Assembly (NCBI GenBank): GCA_902475475.1
Contig: CABRZY010000041.1
Coordinates: 1-12,120 of the forward strand
Direction: 5' to 3'
Origin: an uncultured Collinsella sp.
Lineage (GTDB): Bacteria; Actinomycetota; Coriobacteriia; Coriobacteriales; Coriobacteriaceae
Length of the DNA stretch: 12,120 nucleotides
The first letter of the stretch is position 1; each line of letters opens with the position of its first letter. The notes under the pieces were generated by a model, which saw only the letters and a program-made list of their open reading frames with translations, was not told the origin of the DNA and ran no database searches. The translations under genes and the position numbers were made by a program. Of the stretch, positions 1 to 5,902 are shown piece by piece.

Positions 1-97
1 CCCATCGGGCGATATCGCTCGAGGTGCAGGCAAGAGATGAGCGGAGGTTCATGAAACCGTTCCTAACGTAAACGACATGGTCGGGTCGAGTGTGTCA
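1..97. other. Window-edge intergenic, possible start of a minus-strand gene
   Basis: This is the sequence beyond the stop codon of the first minus-strand gene. On the minus strand an ATG at 52-50 opens a frame that reads MNLRSSLACTSSDIARW off the window edge, with a weak AGGA eight bases before it. On the plus strand a short open stretch ends at TGA 52-54, so the tail of a plus-strand gene is equally possible. A perfect 10-bp palindrome, GCGATATCGC, lies at 9-18. No terminator with a T-run is visible. Too little sequence is present to decide. Confidence 0.2.
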
Positions 98-1141
98 CTA
101 AAAACCGTAGCGGCGCGCAAATTCCTGGGCAAGCTGCGACACGTCTTCGCAGGCATTGGCCCAGGGGGCAAAGTCGGGAGTGTCCGAGATAATACCGTCC
201 GCTTCCCAAACGGCCTGGTGCGAAAGATCCCAGGGATCGTGTGGCTCGGGCCGGCAGGGAAGGTACGGCGTCTGGTACATGGGGTTCAGCAAGAAGAACG
301 CGCCGCCCTCGCAGCGGTTGGCAAACTCGCGCAGCGCGCGTGTCGCCGGGCGCATCTTGTTCGTTTTGAACAGCAAGATCGTGCGGGCGAGCAAGTACCA
401 GGGGGAGTTCTCGAGGGTATCGGCCCCCATCTGCTCCTCGAGCTGGTGGGCCAGGGCAAAAAAGCCGTCCTCGTCTTCCAGGCGAGCGAGGGCGAGTAAC
501 ACGGTGCCTGCCGCTCGGGTGGGATAGCCTTCCGCCTTAAGAACACGGCGAGAATAGTTGACGGCAGCACGGTAGCGAGCGCTCGCCATGCACAGCTGCG
601 AGATGGCCTCGAGCGTGTGGAGCCACCCGATAAGCGCCGGCTCGCTTGCGGTGAGATCGGCCGCCGTCACGCCGTCTGCCAGCACCTTGTTGGCCCAGTA
701 GTGTGGGGCTTCCATATCGAACCCGGGCACGCTTTGCTGCAGGTAATCGGCCGCGGTCGCTTCGAGCTTCAGCAGGTCGCCCAGGCAGGCATCAACGGGC
801 GTGTCCGCCAAAATGATGGCGAGCAGCTGGGCATCGAGGACATACGCATCGATGCGGACGATCTTGAGCAGCTCATCGCGCATATCGTCGAACAGGCGGT
901 TGCGCGTCTGCTCAAACTCCTCGTCGCTGCCCATGTCTTCGATGCGATGGAGTTCGTCAAGCAGGTGGCGGCGAACGCCGGCATAGGACAGCAGCGCCTG
1001 GGCATGCTCGGTCTGCGCATACTTATGAGGGTTGACGCTCACGTCGTTATGGACAAGCTCGCGTGCTGCATCGGTGAGTTCGGGGTGCGACGCAACGTAG
1101 GCGCGCTCCAGGTAGGCGGGGATGTAGACGCTCGGATCCAT
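98..1141 (-). CDS. Helical-repeat (TPR-like) protein of unknown function, second of a coupled pair
   Basis: A 347-residue soluble protein with no signal peptide, no membrane segment and no catalytic motif that I recognise. It is mostly amphipathic helix. Residues about 94-110 (VRIDAYVLDAQLLAII), 188-222 (RYRAAVNYSRRVLKAEG) and 246-280 resemble helix pairs of tetratricopeptide-type repeats. The same three blocks occur in the same order in the upstream gene, so the two are probably diverged paralogues. The ATG at 1141 shares its A with the TAA of the upstream gene (TAATG), and GGGAGGAG lies about 9 bases before it. Translation is therefore almost certainly coupled. The C-terminal third is rich in Pro, Trp and Asp (HDPWDLSHQAVW, residues 301-312) and shows no counterpart in the paralogue. 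A scaffold or protein-binding role is plausible but unproven. Confidence 0.8.
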   Translation of the reverse strand: MDPSVYIPAYLERAYVASHPELTDAARELVHNDVSVNPHKYAQTEHAQALLSYAGVRRHLLDELHRIEDMGSDEEFEQTRNRLFDDMRDELLKIVRIDAYVLDAQLLAIILADTPVDACLGDLLKLEATAADYLQQSVPGFDMEAPHYWANKVLADGVTAADLTASEPALIGWLHTLEAISQLCMASARYRAAVNYSRRVLKAEGYPTRAAGTVLLALARLEDEDGFFALAHQLEEQMGADTLENSPWYLLARTILLFKTNKMRPATRALREFANRCEGGAFFLLNPMYQTPYLPCRPEPHDPWDLSHQAVWEADGIISDTPDFAPWANACEDVSQLAQEFARRYGF

Positions 1142-2217
1142 TAGAGGTCTCCTCCCTTAAACGGCAAGCCCTGCTCGGCCGCCCGCAGGATGCGCTCGTC
1201 GATCTGGGAACGCACGATATCGTTGGTGGCGACCCAGGCGGCAAAGCTGGCGTTGTCGGGGGCGCCCAAGCCCTCCTGCAGTACCGGCGTCGCCTCGGAC
1301 AGCGCAAGGACAAGCTCGTCGGTGGAGCCCACACCCACGTTGACGCGGGCATAGACGCCATCGGGAAACTCGGTTTGGAAGTAGAGCGCCTCGGCTGCGT
1401 GCGGGCACGAGCGTGCAAGGATGCGCAAGTAGCGCTCGGCACCCTCGTAGTCCAGCTCGCGCCAGGCAGCGCTCATCAGCGCGATGAGCGTCCACGGGTC
1501 CAAGTCGCGCTCCGCGTCCTTGGGACGACGGCGCAGCGGCGTGTTGGCAAGATAGGGCACGGAGTGGGCAGAGCGAAAGCGTTTGAGCTCCTCGGCAGGG
1601 TATTCGAGCTTTGCCATGGCAAGCATCGCAGTATGGCGGACGCCGGCCGGATCGTTGGGGGCAAAGTCCAGGCTGCGGTTTGCGGCTTCGAGCGACATGC
1701 GATAGCGGCCGCTAATGAGGGCGCGTGACGCAAGGGCGGCAAGCCAGCGCAGGTAGGGACGGCGTATAAGGTCGCCTGCGGCCTCGCGCTCGTAGGGGTC
1801 CTGCGCCGAGGCGATCTTGAGTGCCAGGTCGTGCTCGACTTCATCGCGCTTGGATACCAAGTACTGTACGTACTCCTCGTTGGAGTTGGCGGTGAGGGCG
1901 GTCAGCATGCGCTGAGCGTCCCAGTTGGTCGGGTCGAGCGCGGCTGCCTCGCGAAGCATGTTCTCGGCAGCGGCCTCTTCTTGCTCTGCCTGGGTATCGT
2001 CAGGGATAAAGGGAATGCGGTAGTCGACAGCCTCGACCACCTTGGCAATGAGGTGCCCGGCGCGGTCGCGGTCGTGCACGATGAGCGGTGCAGGGTTGCG
2101 GGTGAATTGTTCCATCAGACGCTCTACGGCATCACCGTCGGTGAGCGGGATATTGTCGCGGCGCAAGGCCTCAAGAACGAGGCGATGGCAATCCTCTTGA
2201 ATGGGATCGAATGCCAT
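1141..2217 (-). CDS. Helical-repeat (TPR/ST7-like) protein of unknown function, first of a coupled pair
   Basis: A 358-residue soluble protein. I start it at ATG 2217 (MAFDPIQ) because AAAGGAGG at 2229-2222 stands directly before it. A possible ATG ten codons upstream lacks a ribosome site. The centre has a clear repeat-type helix pair at residues 169-206 (GRYRMSLEAANRSLDFAPND, then GVRHTAMLAMAKLEY), typical of TPR proteins, preceded by LDPTNWDAQRMLTALTA at 94-110. This pattern recalls the bacterial ST7-type TPR family, but only as a resemblance. Another helical region covers 240-280. It ends in a 1-base stop/start overlap with its paralogue, so the pair forms one operon read leftwards from a promoter near 2255. 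Function is unknown. The frame and the ribosome site make its coding status secure. Confidence 0.82.
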   Translation of the reverse strand: MAFDPIQEDCHRLVLEALRRDNIPLTDGDAVERLMEQFTRNPAPLIVHDRDRAGHLIAKVVEAVDYRIPFIPDDTQAEQEEAAAENMLREAAALDPTNWDAQRMLTALTANSNEEYVQYLVSKRDEVEHDLALKIASAQDPYEREAAGDLIRRPYLRWLAALASRALISGRYRMSLEAANRSLDFAPNDPAGVRHTAMLAMAKLEYPAEELKRFRSAHSVPYLANTPLRRRPKDAERDLDPWTLIALMSAAWRELDYEGAERYLRILARSCPHAAEALYFQTEFPDGVYARVNVGVGSTDELVLALSEATPVLQEGLGAPDNASFAAWVATNDIVRSQIDERILRAAEQGLPFKGGDL

Positions 2218-2254
2218 GGGGCCTCCTTTGCTGCGGTTAGGGTTCAAATTTCTC

Positions 2255-2260
2255 TATATA
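2255..2260 (-). promoter_or_regulatory. Candidate -10 box for the helical-repeat operon
   Basis: On the minus strand TATATA occupies 2260-2255, about 38 bases upstream of the ATG at 2217. That would give a leader of roughly 30 bases. No good -35 hexamer is seen at 17 bases. Immediately upstream, minus-strand 2274-2264 reads GTAAACTAGAG. This matches 10 of 11 bases of one arm of the large palindrome at 9165-9188. Confidence 0.35.
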
Positions 2261-2329
2261 AGGCTCTAGTTTACCCGCATGTGGCACACCGGGGGTGCCG
2301 CACTTGGACATGCACCTTTGCACCACGAA

Positions 2330-2350
2330 GACGGATGTCAGACGGATGTC
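2330..2350. repeat. Tandem direct repeat, two copies of GACGGATGTC
   Basis: Two exact 10-base copies (2330-2339 and 2341-2350) are separated by one A, giving an 11-base period, about one helical turn. They lie in the intergenic stretch between the leftward operon and the alcohol dehydrogenase gene. They could be tandem binding sites on one face of the helix or a small slippage duplication. Confidence 0.6.
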
Positions 2351-2585
2351 GCACAAATGTCGGCACCTTGGACGACTGAGTGGTATCACGGTGCCGCAAA
2401 CGGTCGATTTTTGGCGGCGAACGGGGCGCATTTTGGAGTGGCACAGTCCTGCCCGGGATATGTGGTCAACCTTGATAAAACGTTTGCCCAGCTTGGGAGT
2501 ATGGATGCCGCACAAGGGTCTTCAGGGATAGAAAAAACGTTTCATCATTGTTGGCTTTAGGTGAATAACTGACCAACCAGAACGG

Positions 2586-2591
2586 TAAAAT
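2586..2591 (+). promoter_or_regulatory. Candidate -10 box for the alcohol dehydrogenase gene
   Basis: TAAAAT matches five of six bases of the -10 consensus and lies 138 bases before the dehydrogenase start. No convincing -35 hexamer is present at 16-18 bases, so an activator may be needed or another promoter used. A second AT-rich box, TATATA at 2687-2692, lies nearer the gene but also lacks a -35 element. If the first box is used, the transcript carries a leader of about 130 bases that includes two hairpins. Confidence 0.3.
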
Positions 2592-2625
2592 AGTGTTTGT
2601 CTGAGCGTTGAGACGTTTAGACATC

Positions 2626-2688
2626 GCGCATTGTCATCGCCGGCAACGCGCAAAACGGTCCTAACGGAGCCAATCGGGTGCTCCGTTA
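2626..2688 (+). promoter_or_regulatory. Structured leader upstream of the alcohol dehydrogenase gene (two hairpins)
   Basis: Two stem-loops follow each other. The first pairs GCGCATTG (2626-2633) with CAACGCGC (2644-2651), with one mismatch and a 10-base loop. The second pairs TAACGGAGC (2662-2670) with GCTCCGTTA (2680-2688), a perfect 9-bp stem with a 9-base loop. No T-run follows either stem, so these are not ordinary terminators. They lie between the candidate -10 at 2586 and the ribosome site at 2717. They could stabilise the message, bind a regulator or form part of an operator. I do not recognise a known riboswitch class. Confidence 0.4.
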
Positions 2689-2728
2689 TATACGCAAGTC
2701 TAAGAGGGGCTTGTTTAGGAGGCACAGT

Positions 2729-3952
2729 ATGGGACGTTTTACCAATCCTCGCGATCTGTACTTTGGTGAGGGCGCTCGCCACGAGGTGAAGAACCTCAAG
2801 GGCAAGAAGGCCATCATCGTTTCTGGCGGTAGCTCTATGCGCCGCGGCGGGTTCCTGCAGGACGTTGAGGCCGACCTCAAAGAGGGCGGCTTCGAGGTCA
2901 AGCTGTTCGAGGGCGTCGAGTCCGATCCGTCCATCGAGACGGTCATGAAGGGCGCCGAGGCCATGCGCGAGTTCGAGCCCGACTGGATTATCGCCATCGG
3001 CGGCGGCTCTCCCATCGATGCCGCTAAGGCCATGTGGGTCTTCTACGAGTATCCCGAGGAGTCCTTCGATAACATCATCCAGCCGTTCAGCTTCCCTGAG
3101 CTGCGTCAGAAGGCTCACTTCTGCGCCATCTCCTCTACCTCCGGTACCGCTACCGAGGTCACTGCCTTCTCCGTCATTACCGACTACGCCAAGGGCATCA
3201 AGTACCCGCTGGCCGACTTCAACATCACCCCTGATGTCGCCATCGTCGACCCCGAGCTTACCTACACCATGCCCGCCAAGCTGTGCGCTCATACCGGCAT
3301 GGACGCTCTGACCCACTGCATGGAGGCCTACGTTTCCACCTGCGCTTCCATGTTCACCGACGCCAACGCTCTGCACGGCATCCGCGAGATCGTCGAGTGG
3401 CTGCCCAAGTCCTATGCTGGCGACCATGAGGCCCGTCAGCACATGCACGAGGCTCAGTGCATCGCCGGCATCGCCTTCTCCTCGGGCCTGCTCGGCATCG
3501 TTCACTCCATGGCTCACAAGACCGGTGCAGCCTTTGAGAACGGCCACATCATCCACGGTGCTGCTAACGCCATGTACCTGGGCAAGGTCATCCAGTGGAA
3601 CTCCAAGGACCCGCGCGCTGCCGAGCGTTACGCTTACGTGGCCAAGGAGATCCTGCACCTTCCCGGCGAGACCAACGAGGAGCTCATCGCTGCGCTCGTC
3701 CAGAAGATTCGCGACCTCAACGACCAGCTCAACATTCCGCAGTCCATCAAGGATTACGCGAATGGTGGCGTGAAGGTCGACGCCGAGAACCCGCAGATGG
3801 TTTCCGAGGAGGAGTTCCTCGCGAAGCTCCCCGAGATCGCCGCGAACGCCGAGCAGGACGCCTGCACGCCCGAGAACCCGCGTGAGACCAAGGCTGCCGA
3901 CTTCGAGAAGATTCTCAAGGCCTGCTACTACGACACCGACATCGATTTCTAA
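2729..3952 (+). CDS. Iron-containing alcohol dehydrogenase
   Basis: A 407-residue cytoplasmic oxidoreductase of the iron-dependent alcohol dehydrogenase superfamily, the butanol dehydrogenase/AdhE C-terminal type. It probably interconverts an aldehyde and an alcohol with NAD(P)H to regenerate NAD+. The start is ATG 2729 (MGRFTNPRDLYFGEG), with AGGAGG at 2717-2722. An in-frame ATG 17 codons earlier lies inside the leader hairpin. The nucleotide-binding loop GGGSPID is at 91-97, and SSTSGTATEVT is at 135-145. Metal ligands expected from the family are D192 and H196 (MDALTHCMEAY), H259 (HSMAHKTG) and H276 or H273 in GHIIHGAANA. That loop is three residues longer than in FucO. Codon choice is biased to ACC, GCC, CTC and AAG, more so than in its neighbours, which suggests strong expression. 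The substrate is not decidable from sequence. A terminator follows at once. Confidence 0.93.
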   Translation: MGRFTNPRDLYFGEGARHEVKNLKGKKAIIVSGGSSMRRGGFLQDVEADLKEGGFEVKLFEGVESDPSIETVMKGAEAMREFEPDWIIAIGGGSPIDAAKAMWVFYEYPEESFDNIIQPFSFPELRQKAHFCAISSTSGTATEVTAFSVITDYAKGIKYPLADFNITPDVAIVDPELTYTMPAKLCAHTGMDALTHCMEAYVSTCASMFTDANALHGIREIVEWLPKSYAGDHEARQHMHEAQCIAGIAFSSGLLGIVHSMAHKTGAAFENGHIIHGAANAMYLGKVIQWNSKDPRAAERYAYVAKEILHLPGETNEELIAALVQKIRDLNDQLNIPQSIKDYANGGVKVDAENPQMVSEEEFLAKLPEIAANAEQDACTPENPRETKAADFEKILKACYYDTDIDF

Positions 3953-3973
3953 TCGACTCTTGTTATCGTAACG

Positions 3974-4014
3974 AGGGGCTCCGCACGTATCTGTACGGAG
4001 CCCCTTTCTTTTTT
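3974..4014 (+). terminator. Rho-independent terminator after the alcohol dehydrogenase gene
   Basis: GGGGCTCCG at 3975-3983 pairs perfectly with CGGAGCCCC at 3996-4004, with a 12-base loop and an extra A-T pair outside, followed by TTTCTTTTTT. It lies 22 bases after the stop codon. Its T-run ends only 16 bases before the ATG of the next gene, so that gene must either have its own start signal or depend on read-through. Confidence 0.93.
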
Positions 4015-4030
4015 AGAGAATGGGATAAAA

Positions 4031-5131
4031 ATGGCTGCAATTTTCAATAGCCCCAGCAAGTACATCCAGGGCCCGGACGAGCTGGCCAAGCTCGGTTCCT
4101 ATGTCGAGCCGCTCGGCGCTAAGGCCCTCGTCATCGTGACGCCTTCGGGCAAGAAGCGCGTCGGTGCCAAGATTGAGGGCGGTTTTGCTGAGGCTAAGGC
4201 CGAGCTGCTGTTTGAGGACTTTAACGGCGAGTGCTCCAAGGGCGAGGTCGATCGCCTGGTTGCGCTCGCTCGCGACAACGGTTGCGACATCATCGTCGGT
4301 GTCGGTGGCGGCAAGATCCTCGACACCGCGAAGGCCGTCGCCTACTACTTGGAGTCCCCGGTTATCATTTGTCCCACCATCGCTTCGACCGACGCACCGT
4401 GCTCGGCGCTTTCGGTGCTCTATACCGATGACGGCCAGTTTGATAAATACCTCTTCCTTAAGGCAAACCCCAACATTGTCCTGATGGATACGACGGTTAT
4501 CGCGGCGAGCCCGGTGCGCCTGACGGTTTCCGGTATGGGTGATGCGCTCGCAACCTACTTTGAGGCCCAGGCGACGCATGATGCCGACGGTGGCACTTGC
4601 GCCGGCGGCAAGGGCGGCATGGCCGGTCTGGCGCTCGCTAAGCTCTGCTACGAGACGCTTATGGCCGATGGCGTCAAGGCCAAGGTCGCGCTGGAGAAGG
4701 GTGCGCTGACACCTGCCGTCGAGCATATCATCGAGGCCAATACGCTGCTTTCGGGCATTGGTTTTGAGAGCTCGGGCCTTGCTGCTGCTCATGCCATCCA
4801 CAATGGCCTGACGATGCTGCCCGAGTGCCACGGCATGTATCACGGCGAGAAGGTCGCCTTTGGCACCATCGTCCAGCTGGTACTCGAGGATGCCCCGACT
4901 GAGAAACTCGAGGAAGTCTTGGGCTTCTGCATTGAGCTGGGCCTGCCGGTCACGATGAAGGAACTTGGCGTTGCCGAGCTTACGCGCGAGCAGGCCATGA
5001 TTGTTGCCGAGGCCGCCTGCGCGCCCGATGACACCATGTGCAACATGCCGTTTGAGGTGACGCCCGAGATGGTCGCAAACGCCATCCTGGGTGCCGACGC
5101 GCTGGGTCATTATTACCTCATGGATGAGTAA
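4031..5131 (+). CDS. gldA: Glycerol dehydrogenase (NAD+-dependent, GldA)
   Basis: A 366-residue cytoplasmic enzyme that oxidises glycerol to dihydroxyacetone with NAD+, or runs in reverse, feeding glycerol fermentation. It starts MAAIFNSPSKYIQGPDEL, the typical GldA opening. The dinucleotide-binding loop GVGGGKILDTAKA lies at 90-102, and the conserved CPTIASTDAPCSALS at 114-128. The metal ligands match the family exactly: D171 in SGMGDALATYFEA, H254 in AAHAIHNGL and H271 in MYHGEKVAFG. Length is normal (E. coli GldA is about 367). The ribosome site is poor, with only a purine-rich GAGAATGGG before ATG 4031, and the terminator of the upstream gene ends 16 bases before the start. No dihydroxyacetone kinase gene is present in the window. 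A terminator follows. The next gene is a damaged copy of the same family. Confidence 0.95.
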   Translation: MAAIFNSPSKYIQGPDELAKLGSYVEPLGAKALVIVTPSGKKRVGAKIEGGFAEAKAELLFEDFNGECSKGEVDRLVALARDNGCDIIVGVGGGKILDTAKAVAYYLESPVIICPTIASTDAPCSALSVLYTDDGQFDKYLFLKANPNIVLMDTTVIAASPVRLTVSGMGDALATYFEAQATHDADGGTCAGGKGGMAGLALAKLCYETLMADGVKAKVALEKGALTPAVEHIIEANTLLSGIGFESSGLAAAHAIHNGLTMLPECHGMYHGEKVAFGTIVQLVLEDAPTEKLEEVLGFCIELGLPVTMKELGVAELTREQAMIVAEAACAPDDTMCNMPFEVTPEMVANAILGADALGHYYLMDE

Positions 5132-5143
5132 ATCAAGCTAAGG

Positions 5144-5179
5144 AAGGGGCAAAGCCGGCAGATGGCTTTGCCCCTTTTT
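5144..5179 (+). terminator. Rho-independent terminator after gldA
   Basis: GGGGCAAAGCC (5146-5156) pairs perfectly over 11 bp with GGCTTTGCCCC (5164-5174) across a 7-base loop, with two further A-T pairs outside, followed by TTTTT. It lies 12 bases after the gldA stop and should strongly stop transcription before the truncated paralogue. Confidence 0.95.
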
Positions 5180-5184
5180 GCTAT

Positions 5185-5213
5185 GGTGCAAAGGGGTAAG
5201 GTTTCTTTGCACC
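5185..5213. repeat. Perfect 9-bp inverted repeat between gldA and its truncated paralogue
   Basis: GGTGCAAAG at 5185-5193 is mirrored by CTTTGCACC at 5205-5213 around an 11-base spacer. No T-run follows. The same word, GGTGCAAAGG, appears on the minus strand at 2324-2315 in the other large intergenic region. It may be an operator, a dispersed intergenic repeat unit or a message-stabilising stem. It sits 32 bases before the start of the truncated gldA-like gene. Confidence 0.5.
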
Positions 5214-5244
5214 AATTGTTGTTTGATGAAGGGCGGATTCTCGT

Positions 5245-5751
5245 ATGGCGCTTCCTATGGTTTACGGCGGTCCCGGCCGGTATGTTCAGGGGCCGGGCGA
5301 ACTGTCGCGTCAAGGCAGGTATTTGTCATGGTTGGGCTGCGCTGCCTATGTCTTGTTTGACCAGGGCACCGAGGATCGGCTGTGCAGGCAGATCGTCGAT
5401 GGATTTCTGGACGAAGATCTAAGCGAGCCGTTCTTTAAGATTTATGACGGTCCGTGTACGGAAGGGGCCGTTGTCGAAATGGCTAAGGAAGCCCAGGCCG
5501 AGTATTGCGACATGGTAGTGGGTATTGGCGGCGGCAAAATGCTCGATATCGCCAAGGCCGTTGCGTTTTATGCCGAGTTGCCGTTGTGCGTATGTCCCAC
5601 GGCGGCGTCGATGGACGGTCCGTGCAGTGCGATTTCCGATGCCGATCTGCAGGGTGTTGCAAATGCGGTCTTTAGAAACGAGCGCAACATGGCCAACGAG
5701 CAGGTCAAGGTGACCGAACAGAAGCTCGTGCAGCTCATGTGCGAGGCATAG
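5245..5751 (+). pseudogene. Internally deleted glycerol dehydrogenase paralogue
   Basis: The frame gives 168 residues against about 366 for the intact family. Residues 1-130 match the N-terminal nucleotide-binding half of GldA: GRYVQGPGEL near the start, GIGGGKMLDIAKA at 93-105 and CPTAASMDGPCSA at 117-129. The remainder (SDADLQGVANAVF onward) aligns without gaps to the extreme C-terminus of GldA, about residues 320-356 of the intact neighbour. Roughly 185-190 residues are missing, including all three metal ligands. The frame is preserved across the junction near base 5632. The TAG stop is followed by codons for Leu-Gly, as in the intact ALG tail, so the stop may be premature too. AAGGG about 11 bases before ATG 5245 is a weak ribosome site. 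Codon use is more relaxed than in gldA. It cannot be an active dehydrogenase. A small nucleotide-binding product cannot be excluded. Confidence 0.8.
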
Positions 5752-5782
5752 CTTGGCGCTTGATCGACCTTGTGCAATCGAG

Positions 5783-5811
5783 GCGGCGATAGGCCATAGG
5801 CTATTTGCCGC
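5783..5811. other. Imperfect hairpin between the gldA remnant and the ferredoxin gene
   Basis: GCGGC (5783-5787) pairs with GCCGC (5807-5811), and ATAG (5789-5792) with CTAT (5801-5804), with a small internal loop. No T-run follows on the plus strand, so it is at best a weak or factor-dependent stop. A poor promoter candidate, TTGCCC at 5832 with TATCAT at 5857 (19-base spacing), lies between it and the next gene. Confidence 0.3.
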
Positions 5812-5902
5812 AAAGATGCTCCGCGTGTAATTTGCCCGAGGCGTGGGCCGATAGCGTATCATTATCTCTTGCTTGTTTGCACTGCTCAGGGAGGGGCCGC
5901 GC

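Larger units (their letters stand above)
2218..2728. other. 511-base intergenic region with recurring words, no convincing gene
   Basis: This separates the leftward operon from the rightward dehydrogenase genes. Short frames are open on both strands at about 2237-2560, but none has a ribosome site or recognisable protein character. The stretch 2281-2520 is instead rich in recurring words. TGCCGCA occurs at 2296-2302, 2392-2398 and 2506-2512. GTGGCACA occurs at 2281-2288 and 2438-2445. A direct repeat of GACGGATGTC lies at 2330-2339 and 2341-2350. An inverted pair, CGGCACC and GGTGCCG, sits at 2361-2367 and 2390-2396. CCTTTGCACC at 2315-2324 recurs inverted at 5185. The right end (2586-2728) appears to be the promoter and leader of the alcohol dehydrogenase gene. 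Confidence 0.55.

Noticed and set aside
2237..2560. Overlapping 78-93 residue frames on both strands in the large intergenic region
   Set aside because: None has a ribosome site. The translations are rich in Cys, His and Arg without motifs, and the DNA is better explained by recurring short words.
2522..3658. Long minus-strand open frame (378 codons) opposite the alcohol dehydrogenase gene
   Set aside because: It is the antisense shadow of a GC-rich, codon-biased gene. The composition is dominated by Gly, Val, Leu and Asp with no ribosome site or domain, while the plus strand encodes a clear enzyme.
4013..5110. Long minus-strand frame opposite gldA
   Set aside because: It is the antisense shadow of gldA, has no ribosome site and begins inside the terminator region.
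5166..5213. Possible antiterminator: CCCCTTT of the gldA terminator pairing with AAAGGGG at 5190-5196
   Set aside because: The competing arm lies downstream of the T-run, so it would be transcribed too late to prevent termination.
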